This document shows positions 34,203 to 42,863 of a stretch of 64,000 nucleotides of DNA, piece after piece (the stretch's first letter is position 1; every line of letters begins with the position of its first letter). This DNA is from VXNE01 sp965217825. Lineage in GTDB: Bacteria > Pseudomonadota > Gammaproteobacteria > Pseudomonadales > Azotimanducaceae. The translations under genes and the position numbers were made by a program. The stretch covers positions 3,348,001 through 3,412,000 of the forward strand of contig OZ244571.1 in assembly GCA_965217825.1 (NCBI GenBank), given 5' to 3'. The notes below the pieces were generated by a model. The model did no database searches. It worked only from the letters and a program-made list of their open reading frames with translations, and was not told where the DNA came from.

Positions 34203-34722
34203 AGTCCCGCATCCCCCGCCTCAGTTTCGCCATGGCGTAGCGCAGGCGGCTCTTCACGCCTTCCTCCGTGACGCCAGTCACCCGCGCGATCTGCCTGATC
34301 GTCAGGCCGGCTTCCCTGTGCATGACCAATGCTTCCCGTTGAACGTTAGGCAACGCGGCAATGAGCGAGTTCAGGCGCTCCGTCGCTTCCAGGTTGGCGG
34401 CGTCCCGTTCCGGCGAACCGTCGGCGATCGCCTGCACATCGGAGACCACCTCCCGCGGCCGACGGCGAAACTGATCGATCAGCACGTTGTGCGCAATAGC
34501 GAACAGGTAGGCGCGAAAGTTGCCTTCGCCCCGGTATTGTCCGCGTTTCGCGACCACGCGCGACCAGGTCTCCTGATGGCCGTCGGCGGCGTTCGCCGGA
34601 TCCGTGGCGCGCAGGAAATAACGATACACCGCGTCCTTGTGTCGCCCGTACAAGGTCTCGAACGCCGCGTAGTCGCCCGCGGCGAAGCGACCCATCAGGT
34701 AGTCGTCCGAGGATTCAGCCAA
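34195..34722 (-). CDS. ECF-family RNA polymerase sigma factor
   Basis: 175 residues. Region 2 is visible as FRAYLFAIAHNVLIDQFRRR, and region 4 as LTIRQIARVTGVTEEGVKSR with a helix-turn-helix. An insert with VQAIADGSPERDA links the two. It directs transcription of an unknown stress or envelope regulon, probably under control of the overlapping downstream membrane protein. Either member might respond to periplasmic redox state, given the cysteines in the partner. Confidence 0.9.
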   Translation of the reverse strand: MAESSDDYLMGRFAAGDYAAFETLYGRHKDAVYRYFLRATDPANAADGHQETWSRVVAKRGQYRGEGNFRAYLFAIAHNVLIDQFRRRPREVVSDVQAIADGSPERDAANLEATERLNSLIAALPNVQREALVMHREAGLTIRQIARVTGVTEEGVKSRLRYAMAKLRRGMRDYV

Positions 34723-34758
34723 CGCCGGGCACCGTGTCGCATGTCTCCAGCAAAGTTA

Positions 34759-34814
34759 ACCCCTTTTTCGGCCCTCGTCCGTTCCAATAGACGCACGAAA
34801 ACGGAAAAAGGGGT
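34759..34814. repeat. spaced 11-bp inverted repeat
   Basis: ACCCCTTTTTC (34759-34769) and GAAAAAGGGGT (34804-34814) form perfect arms around a 34-nt spacer. It sits in the 296-bp gap between the sigma factor gene and ggt. It resembles the end sequences of small REP-type mobile repeats but has no second copy in the window. Confidence 0.5.
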
Positions 34815-34829
34815 GCCTGTGTTCCACCG

Positions 34830-34940
34830 AAGATCGACTTGGCCTTGAAGTTCAAGTACAGGCCGAAGGTGGCCAACGGCGAGCGAATGGAAGTGTCGGG
34901 CGTCCGCAACCTCTTCAAGTTTGAGCTGGAGGGCGACTAG
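34830..34940 (+). pseudogene. C-terminal fragment of an unidentified protein
   Basis: An open frame ends KIDLALKFKYRPKVANGERM, then VSGVRNLFKFELEGD and a stop at 34938-34940. The sequence reads like a genuine protein end with beta strands. No start codon or upstream continuation exists, since the inverted repeat precedes it. The family is not identified. Bases 34941-35030 show nothing else. Confidence 0.3.
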
Positions 34941-35030
34941 CTCCACAATCCGAAGCCGGAAGCGCCGCCTTGCGGTGCTGCGGTTCGCCGCCTTAAGGTA
35001 GCGGGTCTGTTCCCGAGTTCGTCCCGCAAG

Positions 35031-36614
35031 ATGCTGAACTGGTCCTTTCCCTACGCCTCGAGGCGAGCGCCGGTGTTCGCGCGCAATGTCGTCGCGACGT
35101 CACAACCGCTGGCGGCCGAGGCCGGCATCGACGCGATGCGGCGCGGCGGCAATGCCGTCGACGCGGCGCTGGCAGCGGCGATCACGTTGACGGTCGTGGA
35201 GCCCACCATGAACGGTCTCGGCAGCGATGCGTTCGCGATTGTGTGGGACGGCGAGGCGCTGCACGGCGTCAACGGCTCCGGGAGATCGCCACGCACCTGG
35301 GATGCCGATCGTTTCGCCGGCTTGACGCAAATGCCCGTCCTCGGTTGGGACGCTGTCACCGTCCCAGGGGCCGTCGACGCCTGGTCGACGCTGTCCAGAC
35401 GCTTCGGCGCCCTGCCCTTCGACGCCCTGTTCGCGTCCGCCATCCACTACGCGCGGGAGGGTTTTCAGGTCGGCCACATCACCGCGCGCGCGTGGCAGGC
35501 CGCCGCGGAAACCTATCGCGGATTCGACGCTTTCATGGCCCATTTCGCCCCCCGAGGTGTGGGGCCACTGCCCGGCGAACTGGTAAAGCGGCCAGAAATC
35601 GCGCGGTCGCTGGAGCAGATCGCCGCGTCCGGGGGCGAAGCGTTCTACCGGGGGCCGCTCGCGCAAGCGATGGTCGCCAACGCTTCGGCGATGGGCGGCG
35701 CCATGTCCATGCAGGACCTCGCCGAGCACCGGACGGAATGGGTGACGCCGGGCGCGCAGGCGTATCGAAACGTCACGCTGCACGAGATACCGCCGAACGG
35801 TCAGGGCCTGGCAGCGCAAATCGCGCTAGCGATCCTCGCGCGTTGGGACTTAAGCGCGCTGCCGCCGAATGGCATCGAGTCGGTGCATCTGCAGGTGGAG
35901 GCGATGAAGATCGCGATTCGCGCGGCGTTCGACCACTTCGCGGATCGCGAAAGCATGACGACAACCCCGGAGGAGCTGCTGGAACCCGCGTCCATCGAGC
36001 GCGTCGCGCGGACGATAGGGCCAGCCGCCTCGAAGCTGCCTCCCGCCCGCCTGCCGGCAGGTCACGATACCGTCTACCTCGCCGCGGCCGATGCCGACGG
36101 GCGGATGGTGAGCTTCATTCAGTCGAACTATCGCGGCTTCGGTTCCGGCATCGTCGTGCCGGGCACGGGCATCGCCATGCAGAATCGGGCCAGCGGCTTC
36201 ACCCTGGAACGGGGGCATCCGAACCGCGTGGGCGGCGGCAAGCGCCCCTATCACACGATCATTCCCGGATTCGTCACGGAGAACGGTGCGCCGCGCATGG
36301 CCTTCGGCGTCATGGGCGGACACATGCAGCACCAGGGCCATGTGCAGATGGTGCACCGCATCTTCGATCTCGGCGAGAATCCCCAGGCAGCTTCCGACGC
36401 GCCGCGATGGCAGGTCTTGCCCGACTACACCCTGGCGCTGGAAGACGGATTCTCCGATCGTGTGGCCGCCGAGCTCGCCGAGCGCGGGCACAACGTGGTG
36501 CGGGTTGATCGCGACGCTCCCCTATTCGGTGGCGCGCAACTCATCTATCGGCTCGACGACGGCTATTGCGCCGCGTCGGACCACCGCAAGGAAGGACTGG
36601 CGACGGGCTTTTGA
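35031..36614 (+). CDS. gamma-glutamyltransferase family protein
   Basis: 527 residues, an Ntn hydrolase precursor. The autoprocessing nucleophile is T347 in AGHDTVYLAAADADG, which would become the N terminus of the small subunit. Also visible: the N-terminal motif ARNVVATSQPLAAEAG, GGNAVDAALAAAIT, and the small-subunit GGKRPYHTIIPGFV and FGVMGGHMQHQGHVQ. It lacks a signal peptide, so it is probably cytoplasmic, like YwrD-type enzymes. The substrate (glutathione or another gamma-glutamyl compound) is not certain. It ends 18 bp from the convergent msrB. Confidence 0.88.
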   Translation: MLNWSFPYASRRAPVFARNVVATSQPLAAEAGIDAMRRGGNAVDAALAAAITLTVVEPTMNGLGSDAFAIVWDGEALHGVNGSGRSPRTWDADRFAGLTQMPVLGWDAVTVPGAVDAWSTLSRRFGALPFDALFASAIHYAREGFQVGHITARAWQAAAETYRGFDAFMAHFAPRGVGPLPGELVKRPEIARSLEQIAASGGEAFYRGPLAQAMVANASAMGGAMSMQDLAEHRTEWVTPGAQAYRNVTLHEIPPNGQGLAAQIALAILARWDLSALPPNGIESVHLQVEAMKIAIRAAFDHFADRESMTTTPEELLEPASIERVARTIGPAASKLPPARLPAGHDTVYLAAADADGRMVSFIQSNYRGFGSGIVVPGTGIAMQNRASGFTLERGHPNRVGGGKRPYHTIIPGFVTENGAPRMAFGVMGGHMQHQGHVQMVHRIFDLGENPQAASDAPRWQVLPDYTLALEDGFSDRVAAELAERGHNVVRVDRDAPLFGGAQLIYRLDDGYCAASDHRKEGLATGF

Positions 36615-36632
36615 AGCTCGGAAGGTACGCGT

Positions 36633-37043
36633 TCAGGACTCTTCGAGGTCGAGCGATGCGGAGTTCATGCAAAACCGGAGGCCCGTCGGCGCCGGCCCGT
36701 CGTCGAAGACGTGCCCCAGGTGGGCGTCGCAGGCGGCGCAAAGCACTTCGATGCGGCGCATGAACAGCGAATTGTCCTCCCGCATCGTCACCGCGTCCGG
36801 CGTGACCGGCTGATAGAAACTCGGCCAGCCGCAACCCGAGTCATACTTTGTTTCCGAGTGGAACAGCGGCGCGTCACAGCACTTGCAGTTGTAGGTGCCC
36901 GTGGTCTTGGTATCCCAATAGATGCCGGTGAAGGCGGGCTCGGTGCCGCCGCGCCGGGCGATCTCGAATTCCGCCGGGCTCAGTTGCTGGCGCCACACCG
37001 CCTCTGATTTCCGGACTTTCCCGTCCTTTTCAACCTCATGCAT
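36633..37043 (-). CDS. msrB: peptide-methionine (R)-S-oxide reductase MsrB
   Basis: 136 residues. The catalytic cysteine is C125 in LRFCMNSASL, the resolving one C71 in SGCGWPSFY, and the zinc ligands are C53/C56 and C102/C105. It repairs oxidised methionine in proteins using thioredoxin. No signal peptide, so cytoplasmic. It overlaps the upstream end of the longest aminotransferase frame on the other strand, and the two genes diverge. Confidence 0.95.
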   Translation of the reverse strand: MHEVEKDGKVRKSEAVWRQQLSPAEFEIARRGGTEPAFTGIYWDTKTTGTYNCKCCDAPLFHSETKYDSGCGWPSFYQPVTPDAVTMREDNSLFMRRIEVLCAACDAHLGHVFDDGPAPTGLRFCMNSASLDLEES

Positions 37044-37181
37044 ACGTCACCGGCCCCTGTTAAACTTCGCGGCCCCATCGCCTCGGCAGGATTTTACGCG
37101 GGGACACTGCACGTGCAAAGCACCGACAAGAAGGCAGACATCGGCGCCGTCGACACGTTGCCGCAGTTGCGACGCAACTTG

Positions 37182-38387
37182 ATGAAGTCGAACAAGCTCG
37201 ACGATGTTTGCTATGACATCCGCGGCCCGGTCCTGCATGAAGCGCAGCGCCTCGAAGAAGAAGGCCACCGGGTTCTGAAACTCAATCTCGGCAATCCCGC
37301 TCCGTTCGGTTTCGAAGCGCCGGACGAAATCGTTCGCGACGTTATTCACAACCTCCCAAACAGTCAGGGCTACGCCGACTCGAAGGGCATCTTTTCCGCC
37401 CGCAAGGCCGTCATGCAGTACTGCCAGCAACTGGCCATTCCCGAGGTGGAAATCGACGACATCTATATCGGCAACGGCGTGAGCGAACTCATCGCCATGT
37501 CGGTGCAGGGTTTGCTCAACGATGGTGACGAGGTGCTCATCCCGGCGCCGGACTACCCGCTGTGGACCGCGGTCACGCGTCTCGCCGGCGGCGTTCCGGT
37601 GCACTACATGTGCGACGAGGGCGCCGACTGGATGCCCGATATGGCCGACGTTCGCGCGAAGACCACGCGCCGCACCAAGGCCATCGTCATCATCAATCCG
37701 AACAATCCCACGGGCGCGGTCTACGATCGCGACTGCCTGCGCGAACTGGTGCGATGGGCCGAAATTCGGGATCTGGTCGTCTTCGCGGACGAGATATACG
37801 CCAAGGTCATCTATGACGACGCGCAATACATCCCGGCGGCGTCCATTTCCGCCGATGTGCTCACCATCACTTTCAATGGACTGTCGAAAGCGTATCGGGC
37901 GCCCGGCTTTCGCACCGGCTGGATGGTCCTGAGCGGCGCCAAGCGCCGCGCCGCCGACTATATCGAGGGCCTCGACATCCTGGCGTCCGTGCGCCTGTGC
38001 GCCAACGTGCCGACGCAACACGCGATCCAGACCGCCCTCGGCGGCACACAGAGCATCGAAGCCCTGGTCCGCCCCGGCGGGCGGCTGGAAGAACAGCGCA
38101 CCCTTGCGCACGCGCTGATAGAAGGAATCCCGGGTGTCACGTGCGTCAAGCCGAAAGGAGCGCTCTACCTCTTCCCGAGGATCGATGCGAAACGCTTCAA
38201 CATTACCGACGACGAGCGCTTCGTTCTCGACCTGTTGCGCGAAGAACACATGCTGGTTATCCAGGGCACCGGCTTCAACTGGCCGGAGCCGGACCACATC
38301 CGCCTCGTCTTCCTCCCGAGGGTAGATGAGCTTAGCGATGCCATCGGCCGCCTTGAACGTTTTCTACAGCGCTATCGCCAGGCCTAG
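37182..38387 (+). CDS. alaA: alanine/pyruvate aminotransferase (AlaA-like)
   Basis: 401 residues from the ATG at 37182, chosen because it aligns with the usual N terminus MKSNKLDDVCYDIRGPVL; the frame extends upstream to 37038 without conserved sequence. It is a class I PLP aminotransferase with Schiff-base lysine K236 in FNGLSKAYRAPGFRTGW and the motif NPNNPTGAVYDRD. It converts glutamate and pyruvate to alanine and 2-oxoglutarate. It converges on the next gene, with overlapping stop codons. Family resemblance is strong over the whole length. Confidence 0.9.
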   Translation: MKSNKLDDVCYDIRGPVLHEAQRLEEEGHRVLKLNLGNPAPFGFEAPDEIVRDVIHNLPNSQGYADSKGIFSARKAVMQYCQQLAIPEVEIDDIYIGNGVSELIAMSVQGLLNDGDEVLIPAPDYPLWTAVTRLAGGVPVHYMCDEGADWMPDMADVRAKTTRRTKAIVIINPNNPTGAVYDRDCLRELVRWAEIRDLVVFADEIYAKVIYDDAQYIPAASISADVLTITFNGLSKAYRAPGFRTGWMVLSGAKRRAADYIEGLDILASVRLCANVPTQHAIQTALGGTQSIEALVRPGGRLEEQRTLAHALIEGIPGVTCVKPKGALYLFPRIDAKRFNITDDERFVLDLLREEHMLVIQGTGFNWPEPDHIRLVFLPRVDELSDAIGRLERFLQRYRQA

Positions 38388-39466
38388 CAATCCAGCAGGC
38401 GTGCGACCCGTTCCGCTATGGCGAACGAGGACGTGAGACCCGGCGATTCGATCCCGAGCAGATTGACAAGGCCGGAAATTCCATGTTCCGCCGGGCCTTC
38501 GATCAGGAAGTCCGTCGCCGGGCCGCCCGCCGGCGCGAGCTTGGGACGGATTCCCGTGTAGTCGGGATGCAGACGATCGGGGTCCAGGCCGGGATAGTAT
38601 TTCTGAATGGCCTCGACGAAACGATCGCGATTCGTCGAATCGAATGCATAGTCGGCCTCGTCGATCCAGACGACATCGGGGCCGAAGCGGGCCTGCCCGG
38701 CCATGTCGAGGGTGACGTGCACGCCGAGTCCACCCGGCTCGGCCACGGGATATACCAGGTGGGTGAACGGGCTTCGGCCCGACAGGACGTAGTAGTGTCC
38801 TTTCGCATAGTAGCCGCGGCGCTGGCCGCCGAGGGCGTTGGCGACCTGCGGCGCTTCGAGCCCCGCCGCATTGACGACGATCTGTGCCGCGAGATCAAAG
38901 TCGCCGCAGCGCACGAGCAGCCGACCGTCTTCCCGATCCAGATCCGTGACTTCGGTGTGCAACGATACGATCCCGCCGTGTGCTTCGACATCCCCGTGCA
39001 GGCTCAGCATGAAGGCATGGCTATCGATGACGCCCGTCGTTTCCGAGAGCACCCCCGCCAGGCACCGGACCTCCGGTTCGAGACGCAGCGCCTCGTCGCG
39101 GTCGAGCCAGCGCAAGTGTCCGACGCCATTGCGTAGCGCCTGGCGCTGGTAACCGCGCAGCACGTCCAACTGCGCCTCGGAAGTGGCCACGATGAGCTTG
39201 CCGACGCGGTTGTAGGGCACATGGCGGCGATCGCAGTAGTCGTACAGCAGCGCCTTCCCTCGGACGCAGGTTTCGGCCTTGACCGACCCGGTCGGATAGT
39301 AGATTCCGGCGTGAATCACCTCCGAGTTGCGGCTGCTCGTCTCGGCGCCGATCAGCGCATTGCGCTCGAGTATCAGCACTTCCCGCCCGGCCATGGCGAG
39401 TTCCCGCGCCACCGCCAAGCCGATCACGCCCGCGCCGATGACTACCGCGTCGCAGCGTTCAGCCAA
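38384..39466 (-). CDS. FAD-dependent oxidoreductase, L-2-hydroxyglutarate oxidase-like
   Basis: 360 residues with an N-terminal FAD-binding motif VVIGAGVIGLAVARELA (9-25), then SSRNSEVIHAGIYYPTGSVK and a DAO-type C-terminal domain (YTGIRPKLAPAGG, GLVNLLGIESPGLTSS). This pattern fits the LhgO/L2HGDH group, which oxidises L-2-hydroxyglutarate or similar hydroxy acids. It is cytoplasmic or peripheral on the membrane. Its stop overlaps that of alaA, whose product releases 2-oxoglutarate, a metabolic link that is only suggestive. Confidence 0.85.
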   Translation of the reverse strand: MAERCDAVVIGAGVIGLAVARELAMAGREVLILERNALIGAETSSRNSEVIHAGIYYPTGSVKAETCVRGKALLYDYCDRRHVPYNRVGKLIVATSEAQLDVLRGYQRQALRNGVGHLRWLDRDEALRLEPEVRCLAGVLSETTGVIDSHAFMLSLHGDVEAHGGIVSLHTEVTDLDREDGRLLVRCGDFDLAAQIVVNAAGLEAPQVANALGGQRRGYYAKGHYYVLSGRSPFTHLVYPVAEPGGLGVHVTLDMAGQARFGPDVVWIDEADYAFDSTNRDRFVEAIQKYYPGLDPDRLHPDYTGIRPKLAPAGGPATDFLIEGPAEHGISGLVNLLGIESPGLTSSFAIAERVARLLDC

Positions 39467-39525
39467 CGTCGGTCACTCCCCGTCGAACGCGGGCCAGTGC
39501 GGCTGCGACCGACGCGGACGACTGT

Positions 39526-39972
39526 TCAAATGCACTCGACCGAGCGCAGCCAGGCGGCGTATTCCGTCGAGAGATACTGTTCGCCGGCCGCCATGTGCGC
39601 CACATACCAATGCGGCGGTTTGAGATTCGGCGCAATCACGGCCCGGTTGGCGAAATAGGTCCACGCCCAGCTCGCGCCGCCTTCGGATTCGACACGGATC
39701 GACTCGCGGCTGTAGTGGACGGGCACGCCCTCGAACGGATCCATCTTCGCTATCTCATCGTCGTCGATCAGCCGATATAGCACACCCTCCGCGACGCCAC
39801 CGTTCCGGTACGCCAGGTTGGCGTGTCCTGCGCCGGCCTGCAGGCGAGAGCGCTTCTCGAATCGCACCATAAAGCCCGGCGCCCGCGCCGCGGTGACGTG
39901 GTCGTAACCGATACCGCGCTCGGCGACCCGGCGAGGGTTCATATTGCTGCCGTACGCGAAGTAGAAACTCAC
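39526..39972 (-). CDS. gamma-glutamylcyclotransferase-like protein (GGCT/AIG2 family)
   Basis: 148 residues from a GTG at 39972 giving MSFYFAYGSNMNPRRVAERG, the family start (YGSNM binds the substrate gamma-glutamyl group). The likely catalytic Glu is in DPFEGVPVHYSRE. It forms 5-oxoproline from gamma-glutamyl substrates. The gene overlaps tusA by 4 bp. A gamma-glutamyltransferase lies 3 kb away, so the region may handle glutathione-type metabolites. A longer upstream frame runs antisense through tusA and is not used. Confidence 0.88.
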   Translation of the reverse strand: MSFYFAYGSNMNPRRVAERGIGYDHVTAARAPGFMVRFEKRSRLQAGAGHANLAYRNGGVAEGVLYRLIDDDEIAKMDPFEGVPVHYSRESIRVESEGGASWAWTYFANRAVIAPNLKPPHWYVAHMAAGEQYLSTEYAAWLRSVECI

Positions 39973-40250
39973 GCCCGTTTCTCGATGACAAATTCCAGCC
40001 GCGGCCCCGACGCCCCCAACTCGTGGAGGGCATGACCCATGAATCGGCAGAAGTTGCGAAAGTCGCGCGTCGTCGATGGATCCGTGGCGACGATATGGAC
40101 CGTTTCTCCGGGCCGCATCTCCCGCACCTTGTTGCGCACGATCATCAACGGCTCCGGACACACGAGTCCGACAGCGTCGATTTCGAAGTCCGCCTTGTGT
40201 TCGGGGGGTCGCCCGGGCATGTTCACGATGGTAGCCGAGATGCCGGGCAA
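39969..40250 (-). CDS. tusA: sulfur carrier protein TusA
   Basis: 93 residues, or 83 from the ATG at 40220 (MPGRPPEHKADFEIDAVGLV), which fits the family better. The sulfur-accepting cysteine is in LVCPEPLMIVRNKVRE (C21 of the short form). It receives persulfide from a cysteine desulfurase and feeds TusBCD, encoded 14 kb away. Coupled to the following GGCT-like gene by ATGA-type overlap. Confidence 0.92.
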   Translation of the reverse strand: MPGISATIVNMPGRPPEHKADFEIDAVGLVCPEPLMIVRNKVREMRPGETVHIVATDPSTTRDFRNFCRFMGHALHELGASGPRLEFVIEKRA

Positions 40251-40430
40251 AAATCACACCGAGTCGCGTCTCTTGCGAGACCAGCGTACGGGATGGGCCG
40301 GGTGGGAACAGCCGAACCGGTGACAATGTCGGGGTCAAACCCTTGACTGCGGCGCGAGGCGGTATGACACTCACAATATAGTGTTGTCAGGCGAACGACC
40401 CGCCCGGGCGAATTCGCCTTGGAGATCACA

Positions 40431-41663
40431 ATGAAGTATCGCGCAAGCTTCATGTTGGCGTGGTTGGCCGCGACGGGCAGCGCTTGGGCCGATGAAACGA
40501 TTCGGGAAGCGCTACAGGCGGAAGAAAACCCACTATCGCGCATCGACGTGCAGCTCGATGCAACCGAGTTCGCCGCAGCAGCCGCCGCCGCCGAGCGAAT
40601 GGTCGAGGAAATCGAAGACCGTTCCAACCGACATGACATCGAATTGGCGCAGCCGTTGATGCTGCTCGGCGATGCGCGCTTGGGCATGGCCGATGTCGTC
40701 GGCGCTCTGGACGCGTATGACCGGTCGCGACTGATCACAAGGGTCAACAAGGGTCTGTTCACCCCCGATCAGATCGAAGTCGTCTATCGCGAAGCCACTG
40801 CGCACGCAGCGCTCGGCAACCGCCAAGAGGCCAACAACCGCCACGAGTACGCCTACGACCTCATGCTTCGCGCCTACGGCTACGACGATCCAAGGCGTAT
40901 TCCGGGCCTCTTGCTGCTCGCCGACTGGCATGGCGAAGCACACAACATCTTTGTCTCCCGCAGGCTGTTGGGCCAGGCTGTCGTATTGGGCAAGCGTCAC
41001 CTGCCCGCCGACGACCCACAGACCATCAGGGCCCTCAAGGGACTCGCCCGCACATTCCGCGAAGAACGATTTCCGACCGGCGCGAGCGAATTGAGGAACA
41101 CAAACACCTCGTCGTACCTCCGCGCGCCCAGCCGCTACCAGCAGGTCCAGCTCAACAACTTCAGCCCCGGTGAGCGCGCGCTGATCGAAGTCATCAACAT
41201 CGAGATGGCGAAGCCCGACGCGTCGGACGCAGAAGTCGCCGATGCCATGCTCGAACTCGCCGATTGGTATCTGTTGTTCGAGAAGTACAGTCGCGCTTTT
41301 CCTCTCTACACCCGCATTTGGGAACTCCTCGAGTCCGACCCCGAAGGATTGGACGCCGTGTTCAAGGCCCCTACGCCCCTCTACCTTCCCCTGCCGCCTC
41401 CGCCGACACGGGCCATCAGCTCGACGACGGAAGACGGCATCGTCGAACTGGCGCTTACCGTCACCGACCGGGGCCTCGTTTCCGATCTGTCGACGCTGCG
41501 CTCGGAACCCGAGGGCATGATGGAGTTTCAGGTCCGCAAGGCGACACGGCGCGCGCGCTACCGGCCAGCCTTTGTCGAGGCGCTTCCGGTGTTGACCGAA
41601 GACGTGCGGATCGAGTACCGCTTCCCGTACAAGCCGGATGCAAAAACCGCCCCGGCAACGTGA
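40431..41663 (+). CDS. periplasmic TPR-like protein with TonB-C-like end
   Basis: 410 residues from the ATG at 40431 behind TTGGAGATC. A signal peptide (MLAWLAATGSAWA, cleavage after residue 20) precedes helical repeats of tetratricopeptide type (about 30-310). The C-terminal 70 residues (DGIVELALTVTDRGLVSDLS, then RYRPAF) resemble the TonB C-terminal fold. It may bind an envelope partner. It is not a named family. A 303-bp gap separates it from the lipoprotein cluster, so co-function is possible but not shown. A TTGACT box at 40343 upstream has no convincing -10 partner. Confidence 0.6.
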   Translation: MKYRASFMLAWLAATGSAWADETIREALQAEENPLSRIDVQLDATEFAAAAAAAERMVEEIEDRSNRHDIELAQPLMLLGDARLGMADVVGALDAYDRSRLITRVNKGLFTPDQIEVVYREATAHAALGNRQEANNRHEYAYDLMLRAYGYDDPRRIPGLLLLADWHGEAHNIFVSRRLLGQAVVLGKRHLPADDPQTIRALKGLARTFREERFPTGASELRNTNTSSYLRAPSRYQQVQLNNFSPGERALIEVINIEMAKPDASDAEVADAMLELADWYLLFEKYSRAFPLYTRIWELLESDPEGLDAVFKAPTPLYLPLPPPPTRAISSTTEDGIVELALTVTDRGLVSDLSTLRSEPEGMMEFQVRKATRRARYRPAFVEALPVLTEDVRIEYRFPYKPDAKTAPAT

Positions 41664-41966
41664 CGGGAGCCCCTTGCCGGGGAAGCGTCGGAGGGGAAAG
41701 GGAAGGAACTCCTCGCTATTTCGCATCTCGCCATTTCGCATAAGGATCAAGCATTCGGGTCCTGCCTTGCCAACTCCCGCAACGGGAAAGTGCCGCCGAC
41801 GCGTATATGAACCATATATGAACGATGCCCAACCTATCGACCGCGAACATGCCATAGGGAGTATGATCCTCGTATCGCGAGGTGCGCCCTCGGCGGGCGC
41901 GCCGAAGGACCAGGGGCGGCGGAAAGAGCGATGTCAAAGCGACCGCATCGGAGGAGTTGTACCGCG
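41664..41966. promoter_or_regulatory. gene-free leader of the envelope cluster
   Basis: No protein-like frame is seen. It contains two close direct repeats: ATTTCGCAT twice (about 41718-41742) and ATATGAAC twice (about 41803-41822), a degenerate hairpin GCGAGGTGCGCCCTCGG near 41878, and a GGAGGAG ribosome-binding site at 41951 for the next gene. The ATATGAAC repeat, 10 bp apart in phase, could be an activator site. I infer that the cluster promoter lies here. Confidence 0.4.
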
Positions 41967-42845
41967 ATGAAGTACACAAGGGGCTTGCTGTGTCTTGGCC
42001 TGTTGTCCTGCCTGGCAGCGATCTCTGCCTGCAAGGGTCCACCGCCACTACCGGGGACTCCGGGTATGCCCGGGATGCCCGGGATGCCCGGGATGCCCGG
42101 GATGCCGGGTCTCCCCTCTTCTTTACCGGGCCTGCCGTCTATCCCTTCGACGCCGTCTACTCCGGGCCTCCCGTCTCCGACGGGCCGTCCATCCTTGCCC
42201 TCTCCAGGTACTCCGTCGGTGATACCTTCGCCTGGCAGCGGCCCGCCAGGCGACGGCGGAACGTCTCCCGGCGGCGATCAGCGACCGAAGGGCGATCAAT
42301 CGGAGGGCGATCAATCGGAGGGCGATCAACCGAAGGGCGATCAATCTAAGGGCGATCAATCGGAGGGCGATCAAGGACAGTCTGGCGACGATGGCTGGGA
42401 GTCGAGCAACGAGACCCCGGGATCGTCCGGGAATCGCCCGGGAGACGGTTCGGAACGGCCCGAATCCGAGGATTCGGGTGGAGACAGCGAACTCGAGAAG
42501 GCGCTGGAGGTCTTCGACGGCCAGATCCTGAGCGAACGGCAGGCGATTCTGGCGCGCAGAAACGAAACCGCGGGCCAGCGGCCGCTGCCCAAGGAGCCCA
42601 GTGGCGGATCGGAAGACAAGGCCGAAGACGCCGAAGGGTCTAGCGGCCCTGCCGAAGGCAAACCGGGACACCCTTCGCCACCGCCAAGACCGCCGCCCAA
42701 TCTACCCGTTCCGCCCGATGTCGCGGACGCCCAGGACGATGATGTCGTCTGTCGGCAAATTCGCGAAGCCGCCATCGCCGAGACCGACACGGACCTGCGC
42801 GAGGCGCTCTGGGAAGAGTATCGGCGCTGCAGGGGGCGAAGGTAG
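41967..42845 (+). CDS. repeat-rich lipoprotein
   Basis: 292 residues. The lipobox is LAAISAC with C22. The mature N terminus is Pro/Gly-rich with five PGM triplets in a collagen-like run (PGMPGMPGMPGMPGMPG), then Ser/Pro-rich spacers, then six GDQ[SP][EK] repeats (about 108-138), a low-complexity acidic region, and a more ordered end (about 185-292) with VVCRQIREAAIAETDTDLRE. The middle is surely disordered and probably spans the periplasm or cell wall layer. The repeats are encoded by 9-bp and 15-bp direct DNA repeats, so the length may vary between strains. First gene of the cluster. Confidence 0.7.
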   Translation: MKYTRGLLCLGLLSCLAAISACKGPPPLPGTPGMPGMPGMPGMPGMPGLPSSLPGLPSIPSTPSTPGLPSPTGRPSLPSPGTPSVIPSPGSGPPGDGGTSPGGDQRPKGDQSEGDQSEGDQPKGDQSKGDQSEGDQGQSGDDGWESSNETPGSSGNRPGDGSERPESEDSGGDSELEKALEVFDGQILSERQAILARRNETAGQRPLPKEPSGGSEDKAEDAEGSSGPAEGKPGHPSPPPRPPPNLPVPPDVADAQDDDVVCRQIREAAIAETDTDLREALWEEYRRCRGRR

Positions 42846-42863
42846 CGCGTATCGGACCGTATC

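Noticed and set aside
29985..34271. 1428-residue plus-strand open frame
   Set aside because: Runs antisense through rarA, lolA, ftsK and the sigma-factor region; caused by high GC and codon bias of the real genes.
42050..42380. Short direct repeats considered as CRISPR-like array or iteron origin
   Set aside because: They are codon-phased tandem repeats inside a lipoprotein gene, too short and without spacers.
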